DNA from: Microglena sp. YARC
Taxonomy: Eukaryota; Chlorophyta; Chlorophyceae; Chlamydomonadales; Chlamydomonadaceae
Assembly: GCA_022414725.1 (NCBI GenBank)
Contig: CM039462.1
Span: 1,884,900-1,948,899, forward strand
Length of the DNA stretch: 64,000 nt
Direction of reading: 5' to 3'
A program made the position numbers and the translations under genes. Below, piece by piece: positions 1-8,553 of this stretch; the first letter of the stretch is position 1, and the number at the start of each line of letters is the position of its first letter. The notes under the pieces were generated by a model. The model was given only the letters and a program-made list of their open reading frames with translations, made no database searches and was not told where the DNA came from.

Positions 1-1
1 T

Positions 2-799
2 CGAAACAGAATCCTGTCAGTCGACAACAACAACCAAGGCTGCCACATGTTTCTGACTGCGAAGAAGTACTCCGGTCTGTTCGATCGTATCCAAGCGATC
101 CATTTAGCAGATATAAGATCGAACATCGTCGTATGTGGCGAGTACTGCGGTAAAGGTGTGCAGAGCAAGGTGGCCCTGTGTAAGCTCGCCAAGATGTTTG
201 TGATATTTGCGATCAGAATCGACTATGAATGGGTTGACATGACCAAGTACAGCACGGTGTTCTGTCAGGAGGAATGGATCTTCAACATCATGAACTTTCC
301 GACGTACGAGGTGGAATTCGACATGAGCGACACGCAGCCCGCGCAAGACTACATGGCGGATCTCACGAACTCCGTGGATGCAGAGTGTCCGTTCGCGTAC
401 CAGCTGGCCGGCGTCAAGGGTGGTGGCGAGGGCATCGTGTGGACGTGCGTGGACCACCCATCGTCTCGTCTGTGGTTCAAGACGAAGGGCAAGACGCATT
501 GCACCGCCGTCACGAAGCAAGCAGTGCCGTCGCAGACAGAGTACATGAAGACTGTGACCGAGTTCGTCGAGTCCGTCACGACCGAGTCTCGGTTGAGCCA
601 AGGCATCGAGTGCCTGGTTGAACAGGGCGTGGAGTTGCGGATACATAGCGTCTCTGAGTTTTCGTCATGGGTGTGCCGAGACGTGTTCAAGGAGGAACGA
701 GACACGATCGAAGAAAACGGATTCAATGTGAAAGACGTTCGTAAGGCGTTGTACAGGAAAGCAGGGAACTGGTACAAACAACGGGTGGCAACCGAATAA
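2..799 (+). CDS. RNA ligase (nucleotidyltransferase fold), 5'-truncated by window edge
   Basis: ATP-dependent RNA ligase joining RNA ends through an enzyme-AMP intermediate. The frame is open from base 2, and the residues before the first ATG (position 47) already read like ligase motif Ia (RNRILSVDNNNQG), so the gene starts before the window and Met at 47 is internal. Further motifs follow: GEYCGKGVQ (motif III-like), EGIVW (motif IV) and KTKGK (motif V, with the lysine that binds the triphosphate). Motif I with the adenylated lysine is off-window. It ends TAA. A Tc1-like remnant begins 25 bp after the stop. RNA repair ligases of this type are common in large DNA viruses and phages. Confidence 0.8.
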   Translation, partial: RNRILSVDNNNQGCHMFLTAKKYSGLFDRIQAIHLADIRSNIVVCGEYCGKGVQSKVALCKLAKMFVIFAIRIDYEWVDMTKYSTVFCQEEWIFNIMNFPTYEVEFDMSDTQPAQDYMADLTNSVDAECPFAYQLAGVKGGGEGIVWTCVDHPSSRLWFKTKGKTHCTAVTKQAVPSQTEYMKTVTEFVESVTTESRLSQGIECLVEQGVELRIHSVSEFSSWVCRDVFKEERDTIEENGFNVKDVRKALYRKAGNWYKQRVATE

Positions 800-824
800 C
801 TCAATCTCTCGAGCATTCTCAGTG

Positions 825-1251
825 TACAGTCGGAGACACAAATTGTGGATCATTCATGAAAGAGATTGCACAGTTGGCCGAACAATGCTCAGATGTTTAC
901 ATGTTCACTCACAACCCGACCGTGATTGGCCGGATCCCAGTTCCATCATTCAAAGGAGACGATTTCTATGTTCGATTCTGTAGGAATACGACCACTCTTT
1001 GTACATCCTTACAGTCCAGAGTTTAACGCTATTGAGAATGTCTTTAGTTTGCTCAAGCAAAAATATCGCTGCATGTGCTCAATAATTCCAGATGTAGCAG
1101 ATATATTTGATTACAGTAACGCTTTAAAAGGATTATTGATGCGCACGATAAAAAGAAGAAGGAGATAAAAATTGTGTGAGGATGAATGACTGTACGGACG
1201 GACGGATTGGGTCACCGGTAGGGTGTCCCACAATTTGTGTCTCCGACTGTA
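825..1251 (+). mobile_element. Tc1/mariner (IS630-like) element remnant with TIR family B at both ends
   Basis: The left end TACAGTCGGAGACACAAATT (from 825) is matched by its inverted copy ending CTCCGACTGTA at 1251. The outermost bases are TA on both sides, fitting TA target duplication. Total length is 427 bp, so this is an internally deleted copy. It encloses the end of a DDE transposase. The same right-end sequence recurs at 10862-10898, 20614-20650 and, inverted, 35604-35640. Confidence 0.8.
926..1168 (+). pseudogene. Tc1/IS630 DDE transposase C-terminal fragment
   Basis: Residues VHPYSPEFNAIENVFSLLK match the hallmark C-terminal DDE_3 block (PYSPxFNPIExxxSxLK), which carries the third catalytic acid, here in AIEN. 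The N-terminal DNA-binding domain and the first two catalytic aspartates are absent, so the protein cannot be active. The frame before about 965 probably runs through deleted sequence. It identifies TIR family B as Tc1/mariner-type. Confidence 0.8.
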
Positions 1252-1279
1252 TTCGTTCTGTATTAAAACTTTACGAACA

Positions 1280-3385
1280 TCAGTCGTTCGAAGTTGCGGC
1301 CGCGGCCGCGGCCGCAATGCGTCGTTTTCGGCGCAAGATAAGAATGACGACGATGGTAGCAATCAAAATCGTGCCCAGACCGACTCCCAACCCGACGCCC
1401 AGCGCGATGCTCGAACTGCCCCCGGATCCGTCTTCCGATGGCATCTGAGGTGTGGGCGCATCCGTGATGATGAGGGGGGGCGGTTCAGTCACGGGGGACA
1501 CGGAGACCTCTGTGACCCCCCACGTGTTCTTGAAGGTCTCTTGGAACACGATGTTCTCCGTCGCGGGTGGTTCGTTCGCGTACCGAACCGTGACGTCCAC
1601 GACCACCAACCCCGGGCGTATGCCCGTAATTGAGACGAGCTCTTTCGGGACGTCCAGGCTCTTTGCGATCTCTGCGCGCACGGAGTCGTTGAAGACCCGC
1701 AAGGCCTTGGGGTCGGTCTCGAGGATCGAGTAATCGATTCCGCTGAAGGCTATGGTGAGGCGCGATGCATAGCACCTGGGTATGTACGGGTCGTCGCTGT
1801 CGCACTGGGTTTCGGAAATGAGCGAGCGCCAGTCGTGGTTTGGCTAGGGCAGGGTCTGCGCCGACGATGAGTCGCTCCCGAAGACTGTCCACTCCCATTC
1901 CGTGAGCGCGAGTCTGGTGTCTGGTGGCGGCGAGGACCGCGGAGTCATCTTGAGAACGATGTCGATGATGCCGTTCAGCTCCGTGCGGTACGAAATAGCG
2001 CGCGCGACGTCCACGCAGTCCTCAGCGCTTCGCCCCCCAGGGAGTACCGTTCCCGTTCCCGCCGGGCACGAGACACACCGCGCGGCGTCCGCGGCCGCGA
2101 AGGTGTTCAGAGGGAAAATGCGGCACGTCGGGTTCGCATCCGGATCCGGCGCGAACCATCCGGGCGCGCACGGCCAGCAAGACGCGCCGTCGCCCATGCG
2201 CCTCGCGCCGCATCCTGAGCAAAAGGAGGCACTCTTGTCTTTGCGCAGCGAACTGCTTTCACCGGGGTCGTCGATCTCCCCCCTGTAGTCCTGGCCCAGC
2301 CTGGAGTCCTGGTCGCTCTTCGTAGAGAAGCCAGACGGGCAGGGGGTGGGCGCTTCCAGCGCTGCTATCAGCGTCGCGACGACCTGCCCCACGGGGGCCG
2401 TTACGAGAGGCTGCATCCACCAGCTCTGCGGGACAGGCACCAGCCAGTATCGCATCCCTAGGGCGCGCGAGAGCTGCATGAAGTCCCAGTGCGGCTCGAA
2501 TGTGAACATCATTTCGATAAGGGGCGTCCCTGGCGCGCAGAACATCGCGTTCACGAGGCCCGCTCCGAGGAAGCCCACCACGGCCGCCGCTCCTCTGAAG
2601 AGCGCGACGATCTGCGTCGGTGTTTCGCGGTCGGTGAAAACGACGAGCGGGTAGGGCGACCCGTGGCGCAGCGCCTCGATTAGCTCGTGCTCGTTGCGCA
2701 CCCTGCGATCGCTCCACGACCCGCGGGATGCGTAGAGAACGTAGGGCCTGTCGTTTTCGACCCGCGCGGGCAGGTGCGCGAGAACAGCTCGCACCAGCTC
2801 GGGGTTCGTGTAGCCGGTGTGCCCCGGAGACGGGACGAACAGCTCGTCGGCGTGGTACACGGTGTGGTGGTCGTACTGCACGATTCTGTGCTCGGGAAGG
2901 TCGAAGAGCGTCTGGATCCACGTTGTGTCGTTCTTCAAGACGAGATGCTTCACCTCGGGGTCTGCGCGCAGGAGCGCGATGCCCTCGGCGATCTTGGGGA
3001 CGATTTCGTACATGAAATGGAACGTCATGAACCCGTAGCTGTGGACCACTGAGAACAGCTTGGCGTGGCGCTCCGCGCGGGGAAAGTGACGCAGGCGTTG
3101 GATCAGGGCGTCAAACGGCATCCTCGGTTCCGATACGAGCGGGTACACCACTTCGCGGGCGTGCGGGACGAGAACGTCGCCCAAGGGACCGGCGACGAGT
3201 GCCCTGTCGTACCGGGTGACTCCGATGACGGGGGGGTACGGGCGGTCCTCGGGGTTCTGCACGAACCACGCACGCAGTTCGGTGGTCAGCACGTCGGCAT
3301 TGAGCACGCTCACCTTGAGGTAGGTGCACGAGATACCGGTTACGAAAATCAGGAAGAGGGCAGCTATGGGAAGCCGGTACTTCAT
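1280..3385 (-). CDS. GT61-family glycosyltransferase with Cys-rich stalk and C-terminal membrane anchor, split by one in-frame TAG
   Basis: Start chosen at Met 3385 because it begins a signal-anchor-like stretch (MKYRLPIAALFLIFVTG); an upstream Met at 3445 would add 20 charged residues. The catalytic region resembles GT61/DUF563 enzymes: YASRGSWSDRRVRNEHELIE, then VVGFLGAGLVNAMFC, where most relatives have HGAGL. A Cys-rich module follows (CSGCGARRMG..CWPCAPGWF..CVSCPAGTG) like ephrin-receptor/GCC2_GCC3 repeats. The frame then meets TAG at 1846-1844 and continues in the same frame for about 187 codons, ending in a strong membrane helix (VGLGTILIATIVVILILRR) and TGA. The parts on both sides of the TAG fit one secretory-pathway protein. 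The TAG could be nonsense, read-through or a sequencing error. Confidence 0.7.
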
Positions 3386-3414
3386 GGCAACTCTTAAGCT
3401 TAATATAGGTGGTC

Positions 3415-3530
3415 GGTCCTCCTCCCTGGGGAAGAGAGAGAACAAAACAAAAAGGAAATTATGCAGATTCGGGGCGAGGAGGGCCTTTTATCATGCCCGG
3501 CGATTGTACCTCCAGCACTACACATGCTTG
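3415..3530 (-). promoter_or_regulatory. Recurrent promoter-like block upstream of the GT61 gene
   Basis: On the minus strand a TATA-like ATGATAAAAGG is followed by CCTCCTCGCCCCGA and a pyrimidine-rich leader just before the start codon. Near-identical blocks lie upstream of minus-strand genes at 31990-32100 and 51905-52005, and a diverged plus-strand copy at 43245-43335. Position and conservation suggest a shared promoter. Confidence 0.5.
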
Positions 3531-3584
3531 GTGGTTATCACGACGTTTACACTCGTTTTCGAGGAACGGACGGCGGAACCTTTC

Positions 3585-3640
3585 CCTTGGCGGGGCGCGT
3601 TATCAATGCGCCCGTCCTTGTAGTTCTCATCGACGCAGTC
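3585..3640 (+). repeat. Hairpin repeat (GGCGCG..TGCGCC), copy 1
   Basis: About 55 bp shared with 6110-6170. It has a GC stem around a short AT loop (GGCGCGTTATCAATGCGCC here). It lies just downstream of the thioredoxin-like stop on the minus strand, so it may act at a transcript 3' end. Confidence 0.5.
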
Positions 3641-3648
3641 GCTGTCGT

Positions 3649-3999
3649 TTAGGCATTTTTCATGAATGCCTTAATGCCCTGTATGCTACTCAATTCCTGT
3701 GTGGTTGTGCTTCCTTTTGTTCCTTCCCACGCGACACCAGTAATTTCTTGCATCTTGTCGAATGCATCGGCTCCTTCGAAGATCTCCTTTTTGTACACGA
3801 TTGCTGGAAACCTCGTGATCCTCAACAACTTCAGCAGGTCTCGGACCTCGAGATGTGATAGGTCATTGACAACAACTCTCGTATCCTCGCATTCCAACCA
3901 AGAAATGTAATATGTTGCAAACAACCGACAGTGTTCGCAGTTGCTGCTCAACACCACAGTCCATCCGGTAGCTGGGACAGTTGTCGAAATCATAGCCAC
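3649..3999 (-). CDS. Thioredoxin-fold protein
   Basis: A 116-residue protein. After an N-terminal strand (WTVVLSS) comes CEHC, a CxxC redox motif, and about 40 residues later RFPAIV, whose proline fits the cis-Pro of the thioredoxin fold. No signal peptide is seen, so cytosolic thiol-disulfide exchange is likely. Large DNA viruses often encode small thioredoxins or glutaredoxins for virion assembly or redox control. The subfamily cannot be settled: CEHC is neither the classic CGPC nor CPYC. It ends TAA. Confidence 0.7.
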   Translation of the reverse strand: MAMISTTVPATGWTVVLSSNCEHCRLFATYYISWLECEDTRVVVNDLSHLEVRDLLKLLRITRFPAIVYKKEIFEGADAFDKMQEITGVAWEGTKGSTTTQELSSIQGIKAFMKNA

Positions 4000-4774
4000 T
4001 TAATGTTTAACCAATGAATTCATTATACTACATTTTGATTACGATAAAGGTGGACAAGTATGGGTCATGCGCAGTGCCTACTGGCAAACTGGTGTGGACG
4101 CAGCAGGAGGAGGAAGGTTGCAACGGTTTACTTTTCAGATGCATGATCATTCGCACATGCCACAGCGGCTGGCTGCCGCATGCCCCATGACCTTTAAAAA
4201 CTTACAAAATAAATTAAACTTATAATGATTGAGGATGAGAACAACCATGTCGTAGGATGTAATGATAATGATAATGTAAATACGATTGGGTTTCCCTGAA
4301 TTTTGTTATTTTTCTTATTTTTGTTACTTTTGTAATTTTGGATGGGGAGGACCACTACTTCACTGCTGCTGCACCCACATGCACTTCACTGCACACACCG
4401 CATCATCATCATCTGTTTTAACTGCCGCTGCACTTCGCCTCCCCCCTCTTAAAATGAAAATGGTCATGAGTCTGTGCTCTTCTCAATCCGTCTTGCGACA
4501 CCCCTGTTCCGCCTGTTTGTCACAGTCCATACGTAGAGACCGGCTACATTTACTATGAATATATTTGCGTTCGTGTGGCATACTTGACATGCCATGGTCA
4601 TGCGTGTGCGTGTGCATGCATGCATGCATGCATTGATGCATTCGGTAGATGTGCCAAAGAGTTTCCGTCATCCCAATGGGGCTCCTCCTTAGGTCTCAGT
4701 GCCTTGCACAACTGCTGCTTGTCCAGCCCCCCTGCGTACAATTAACACGAAACAAATTGTGATGATTAGTAAAA
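4000..4774. other. Intergenic stretch without supported gene
   Basis: AT-rich and partly simple sequence. It holds a GT-rich microsatellite near 4597-4635 (alternating TGCG, GTGC and GCAT). Open frames here are short and biased, and I see no gene. Confidence 0.5.
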
Positions 4775-5176
4775 ATGAATCCTGAGACGGTTGTTCTAGT
4801 TGGTGCTGGCACAGGTGACATGAAAATGCTGAATATCGGCTTGTGTATGCAGATGAGTGATTACAAGACCTGCATACAACAAGCACTAACTTTGTCATGC
4901 TCACTAAACAAACGAGAGAGTGTCCTCGCACTGATTTCTGCAGGATCGCATCCAACTAATTGCGATCTTTCTGCGGCTTCTCGAAACGGTCATTATGATT
5001 TAGTAAAAACATTACTTGCCCTCCCAGGTGCACAATTTGATACAAGTACTGCATGTTATGTCGCAAAACAACACGGGTATCATGATATAGTGAACCTCTT
5101 ATCATCCAACTTGCCTGCGACCTGCCGCTTGCAGAGCGGCAAAGACGAGGGCATGCTCAGAGGAAGAAGCGCGTAA
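4775..5176 (+). CDS. Small ankyrin-repeat protein
   Basis: A 133-residue protein. The middle holds about two ankyrin-like units: LSAASRNGHYDLVKTLLALP, then CYVAKQHGYHDIVNLLSS, with the typical A..GH.D+V..LL spacing. Ankyrin repeats bind other proteins and are among the most expanded families in giant viruses and their hosts. The basic C-terminal tail looks unrelated. No membrane segment is visible. It ends TAA. Confidence 0.6.
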   Translation: MNPETVVLVGAGTGDMKMLNIGLCMQMSDYKTCIQQALTLSCSLNKRESVLALISAGSHPTNCDLSAASRNGHYDLVKTLLALPGAQFDTSTACYVAKQHGYHDIVNLLSSNLPATCRLQSGKDEGMLRGRSA

Positions 5177-5222
5177 TTCCCGAGCCAAAACCAATACCGG
5201 GTTCAGGGGATATCATTCAACA

Positions 5223-5241
5223 TTATTTGAGAACAACTGTA
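5223..5241 (+). repeat. TIR family A end, solo
   Basis: TTATTTGAGAACAACTGTA, the inverted form of the family A end, with outer TA on the right. No partner end is evident nearby. Confidence 0.5.
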
Positions 5242-5356
5242 TACTCCTGCCTGGGGAAAGTTTTACACTTCCTTACGTACCCCATTCGGTTATATAGCAG
5301 GTGGGACCCCGTCCCGTTGAGAGGCTTGCACCATTTATAATACCATTTATAATACC

Positions 5357-5385
5357 GGTTTCATTTTAGTATTCCGTTGACTGTA
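5357..5385 (+). repeat. TIR family C end directly before the phosphatase start
   Basis: TTTCATTTTAGTATTCCG followed by TTGACTGTA, 6 bp before the ATG at 5392. Its outer end (TA) faces the gene, so the insertion may now supply the gene's 5' flank. Confidence 0.6.
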
Positions 5386-5904
5386 AATAAGATGCATATC
5401 GATAACCTGTTCAAGGTGTGCGACAATCTTTACCTATCAGGGCAAGAAGCAGCTCTCAACCACCAACTTTGTAAAACGTTGCAATTCAAGCTTGTTGTGA
5501 ACTGCACAAACCACACACCGTACATAAAACCAAGGAACCCCAACACAACATACATTAAGGTTGCTGTTGAAGACAACTGCAGGCAAAAAGAGGTCACGAA
5601 ACTCACATCCCATCTACCATATATTGTTGAGGTTATGCATGGAGTGTTAAGTCAAAAACAATGCCGTGCTTGTGCATTGTCGGTTGGGAAGACAACGGTC
5701 TGCAACAGTTGTTGCTGCTTATCTGATGTGGGAAAGATGCATAACGATGACAGATGCGATCAAGCACATTCAAAGGTTGAACCCCGCCGCATTCCAACCA
5801 GAAGCCAACTTTCAACGGTCCCTTGAAATGTTTGAAGTTCACCTGAGGGGCACGGTCATCCATGGCGGTGCATCCTTGTCCCATCCCGATGACAACCATG
5901 AACA

Positions 5905-5986
5905 AGATCAGCGTGACCACTATAACGTCTGTCGACGCCTTATACCGTTTATTGGGATGTTTCATTTCACTCTTCCGCCGACTCTA
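5905..5986 (-). mobile_element. 5' end fragment of a family C element
   Basis: Matches the first about 80 bp of the complete element at 37816-38245, including the start of its ORF (MKHPNKRYKASTDVIV read on the minus strand) and the TIR ending at 5986. The rest of the element is missing. Confidence 0.6.
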
Positions 5987-6109
5987 GCACACACAATAGC
6001 CAAAGGCTGCAATTTACACACAAAAGTATGCAAATCCCTGCATCCATGTGAAAGAGGGGCTGCATGCCATGAACCAGAGTGTGAGGATGGACGAGTAGGA
6101 TGCGCAAGC

Positions 6110-6170
6110 CGCCGCGTTCCCTTGGCAGGGCGCGATATTAATGCGCCCGTCCTTGTAGTTATCATCGAAC
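6110..6170 (+). repeat. Hairpin repeat, copy 2, preceded by a family R fragment
   Basis: GGGCGCGATATTAATGCGCCC gives a GC stem with an AT loop; it matches 3585-3640. Just before it (6075-6110) is a fragment of repeat family R (gaggatggacgagtaggatg). Confidence 0.5.
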
Positions 6171-6302
6171 GCGCGTTCCTTCATGTATTTCTCCTCGGAG
6201 TGCTTGTGAAAAAAAATTGAAATGTTTTGCTCGATCTGTAAAGACACACACATATTATACTTCCACTTTGCCGCTATTTATCATTTCTCAACTCAATCAA
6301 TC

Positions 6303-7052
6303 ATGTCTTGTACTTTCGTTAATGTGTCAGAACAACCGTGCATCATCGACCTATCAAGGGACGATGAAGACATTGTTCGAAACTTCATTTCACAAATATT
6401 CAACCGCGTTCTGAACGCACATGAGCCGTGCATTGTATCCTTTGTATCGTCTGATGATGAGTCCGACGACGAGCCAGAGCCCGAGCCCGAGCCCATGTCA
6501 GAGTCTGACGACGAGCCCGAGCCCATGTCAGAGTCTGACGACGAGCCCGAGCCCATGTCAGAGTCTGACGACGAGCCCGAGCCCGAGCCCATGTCAGAGT
6601 CTGACGACGAGCCCGAGCCCGAGGCCCAGTCCGATCCAGAGTCCCAGCCCAATATATATCAGCCGGCCCACATGTTTGAAGACGTATCCGGGATACTGGT
6701 GAGGACCGGGATCTTAGAAACGTTCCTCGCAAAAGGGCCTACCCTGGCGACCATGTCCACCACCTGGTGGAAGTACTGGTTGTCTAACGACGCCATTAAC
6801 ACCTGGTTAGCTGGCTGTTGGACGAGGAATGAACAGAGGATGATGATCATGCGGCTGCATCCCGACAAGGCCAAGGCCTTGCGCGATGCGCGCATGACCG
6901 GTGATGATCACAGGTGGATGGACAAACTGTCCCAGAATCTGAATGGTGCACTCGACGTGTCGAGTCCCGAGATTCCCGAGATTCCCCGTGAGATGTTCGA
7001 CATCATCTACTTGCTCAACCATGAGCTTCCCTCCACGCCGACTTTGGATTAA
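6303..7052 (+). CDS. Acidic repeat protein of unknown function
   Basis: About 249 residues from the ATG at 6303, which follows an AT-rich leader; an earlier frame opening at 6222 adds residues without a good start. Residues about 50-115 are a run of SESDDEPEPM-type units, encoded by an almost exact 30-bp tandem repeat and extremely acidic. The C-terminal half is ordinary (TWWKYWLSNDAINTWLAGCW, ending in a leucine-rich helix). Acidic tracts often bind basic partners such as histones or basic virion proteins, but that is inference. I do not recognise the family. It ends TAA, followed by a T-run. Confidence 0.6.
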   Translation: MSCTFVNVSEQPCIIDLSRDDEDIVRNFISQIFNRVLNAHEPCIVSFVSSDDESDDEPEPEPEPMSESDDEPEPMSESDDEPEPMSESDDEPEPEPMSESDDEPEPEAQSDPESQPNIYQPAHMFEDVSGILVRTGILETFLAKGPTLATMSTTWWKYWLSNDAINTWLAGCWTRNEQRMMIMRLHPDKAKALRDARMTGDDHRWMDKLSQNLNGALDVSSPEIPEIPREMFDIIYLLNHELPSTPTLD

Positions 7053-7200
7053 ATTGCTGCGTATAATTTTTTTTTTCGAAATGCGGACTTCATGTGTGCG
7101 TTGTTCAGTATTTGTATGGGTAGGAGTCTGCTCTGATTGATTTCACGTGTGAGAATGAGTATGCGCAAGTCACCGTGGCATGCCCCCAAGGGAGATAATC

Positions 7201-7626
7201 TCAAGGAGGGGTGATGTTGCCATCGCCGTAGAAATGCATACACGGGTTGTGCGGAAACCTAGCGAGCTGCGATGCCAACTGGCTGACCACGGCCTCCAGA
7301 CAGTTTGTCTCGGCTGCATCCTTTACAGCTTTGGCTGACATGACATTGGAGTTAGATGCCAGATGGTCCATCCTGGCTGCATCCTGGACAGCTTGGGCTG
7401 ACATGACATTGGAGTGAGATGCCAGATGGTCCATCCTGTCTGCATCATGTACAGCTTGGGCTGACATGACGTCGACCTGGGCCTCCAATTCTTTTTTCGC
7501 CTTAACCAGTCTTTCCAAGTAAGCGATGCTGTCAACTGCACAGGTTGGAATGTTAGCAAGATGGCTGGGACATTTATTGGAATATGGTTGGCAAGGGATT
7601 CCGTATTTACGTCGAACACAGGCCAT
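7201..7626 (-). CDS. Coiled-coil protein with tandem repeats
   Basis: A 141-residue protein. The N-terminal 40 residues carry several cysteines (MACVRRKYGIPCQPYSNKC). A helix (SIAYLERLVKAKKELEAQV) is followed by three near-identical 23-residue units of the type MSAQAVQDAARMDHLASNS, predicted as coiled coil, then a short Pro-rich tail. Likely an oligomerising structural or scaffold protein; no catalytic motif. A family A end lies about 100 bp upstream of the start. It ends TGA. Confidence 0.6.
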   Translation of the reverse strand: MACVRRKYGIPCQPYSNKCPSHLANIPTCAVDSIAYLERLVKAKKELEAQVDVMSAQAVHDADRMDHLASHSNVMSAQAVQDAARMDHLASNSNVMSAKAVKDAAETNCLEAVVSQLASQLARFPHNPCMHFYGDGNITPP

Positions 7627-7723
7627 GTAATTCGCTCACAATTTATGTACACTCAATGAATCACAATTTATGAGTTTCAATTGAACTCACCCAACACTTG
7701 CATGAATAAAAGTCGCCCGCTCT

Positions 7724-7800
7724 TACAGTTGTTCTCAAATAAAGTGGGACACACCTTATAATCATCCAGACTGCAGATCTTTGCGTTTGGGCAACGTTGG
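7724..7800 (+). repeat. TIR family A with internal hairpin
   Basis: Starts TACAGTTGTTCTCAAATAAA, continues through CCTTATAATC to a hairpin-forming block like CGTTGCTTTTGGGCAACG (slightly mutated here) and a G-run. The same order is seen at 8408-8473, 33528-33602 and 42888-42950. Confidence 0.65.
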
Positions 7801-7838
7801 GGGGGGTGCAGCAGGTTGAAGAATTTTACATAAGCGTT

Positions 7839-7892
7839 GGTTGCCATACATGCATTCTGATATTTAGTACATGCAAATTCCTCATACACTTC
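7839..7892 (+). repeat. Short dispersed repeat shared with 15125-15180
   Basis: ggttgccatacatgcattct and the following 30 bp recur at the 5' end of the gene at 14738-15163. It is probably a displaced gene 5' end or leader. Confidence 0.45.
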
Positions 7893-8394
7893 AAGCCATG
7901 CCAAATGTCACCAACTCCCATGTGACACCCGGAGCCAAGAAATCTGTGTGGACGATGCAGTTGCATGCCAGCATGGTGATGTAGTTCTCGTAGGTGTCCC
8001 AGCAGGTGTGCTTATCCCTGTACCAGACGGCATAGTCGAGCACTGACCGCTGGTGCCGAGTACCAATCTCGTCTACGCATGCCATGACATCCTTGGCACC
8101 TTGGATCACAGCATCGACCTTCTGGGCAGTGGTCATATTGAAAGTAGGAACACCGTTGTCATCCATCGTGAGAGAACCGAAGTCAGCTTCTTCGCGGCAC
8201 TTGTAAGCAAAGAAGAGAAGCAGAAAGGACGACAAACCCTTCCTGCTCCACCTCGTAACAGTGAATGTGTAAGCGGCACCGAAGAGGGTGAACTCCATGG
8301 TGGCCTCATGGGTATTCCTTATTGTCAAGCTGACGTTGACTGAAGTACCCATGATGCGGCTTTTGAATGTCGTAGTACTAAGGCTTGCATCCAT
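7891..8394 (-). CDS. Hypothetical protein
   Basis: A 167-residue protein from Met at 8394; the open frame extends further upstream, but without ATG and into a TIR. The N-terminal part alternates as beta strands (SVNVSLTIRNTHEATMEFTLFGAAYTFTVTRW). The C-terminal half is helical with Cys (HTCWDTYENYITMLACNC). No known family recognised; a small beta-rich virion or immune-type fold is possible but unsupported. It ends TGA. Confidence 0.5.
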   Translation of the reverse strand: MDASLSTTTFKSRIMGTSVNVSLTIRNTHEATMEFTLFGAAYTFTVTRWSRKGLSSFLLLFFAYKCREEADFGSLTMDDNGVPTFNMTTAQKVDAVIQGAKDVMACVDEIGTRHQRSVLDYAVWYRDKHTCWDTYENYITMLACNCIVHTDFLAPGVTWELVTFGMA

Positions 8395-8407
8395 TTCTTC
8401 AACTTCA

Positions 8408-8473
8408 TAAATATGGGACACACCTTATAATCATTCAGACTGCAGATCGTTGCTTTTGGGCAACGTTGGGGGG
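8408..8473 (+). repeat. TIR family A, truncated outer end
   Basis: Keeps GGGACACACCTTATAATC and the perfect stem-loop CGTTGCTTTTGGGCAACG, but lacks the outer ACAGTTGTTCTC. It sits between the 7891 gene start and RFC1. Confidence 0.6.
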
Positions 8474-8553
8474 GACTGAGCGCGCTCGAAATAAGGCATA
8501 AATGAAGATTGATACTGAGCGCGCAGAAGCAACTGAGGTACGAACTGTCAAGC

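Larger units (their letters stand above)
5392..6220 (+). pseudogene. Dual-specificity protein phosphatase, frameshifted
   Basis: From ATG 5392 the first frame reads as the N-terminal half of a DSP (VCDNLYLSGQEAALNHQ..), then the reading shifts by one base near 5655-5665. The second frame carries the complete active-site loop VHCRLGRQRSATVVAAYL, matching HCxxGxxRS with catalytic Cys and Arg, followed by the usual helix (AIKHIQRLNP). Together they form one DSP of about 150 residues that would remove phosphate from Tyr and Ser/Thr. The natural C-terminus seems lost: from about 5905 the frame runs into a family C element end. The indel lies in an A-rich run (CAAAAACAA), so a sequencing error is possible. 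Confidence 0.65.

Noticed and set aside
6400..6732. Arg-rich frames opposite the acidic repeat protein
   Set aside because: Alternative frames of the same 30-bp repeat; the acidic frame has the better start and a continuing C-terminal domain.
7733..7800. Families A, B and C first looked like promoters with a conserved initiator (..ACTGTA) close to start codons.
   Set aside because: They occur as inverted pairs around a transposase remnant and around a complete element, with TA at the outer edge, so terminal inverted repeats explain them better. A secondary promoter role is not excluded.
7677..7904. 75-codon minus-strand frame
   Set aside because: It runs through a family A TIR and a hairpin; not a real gene.
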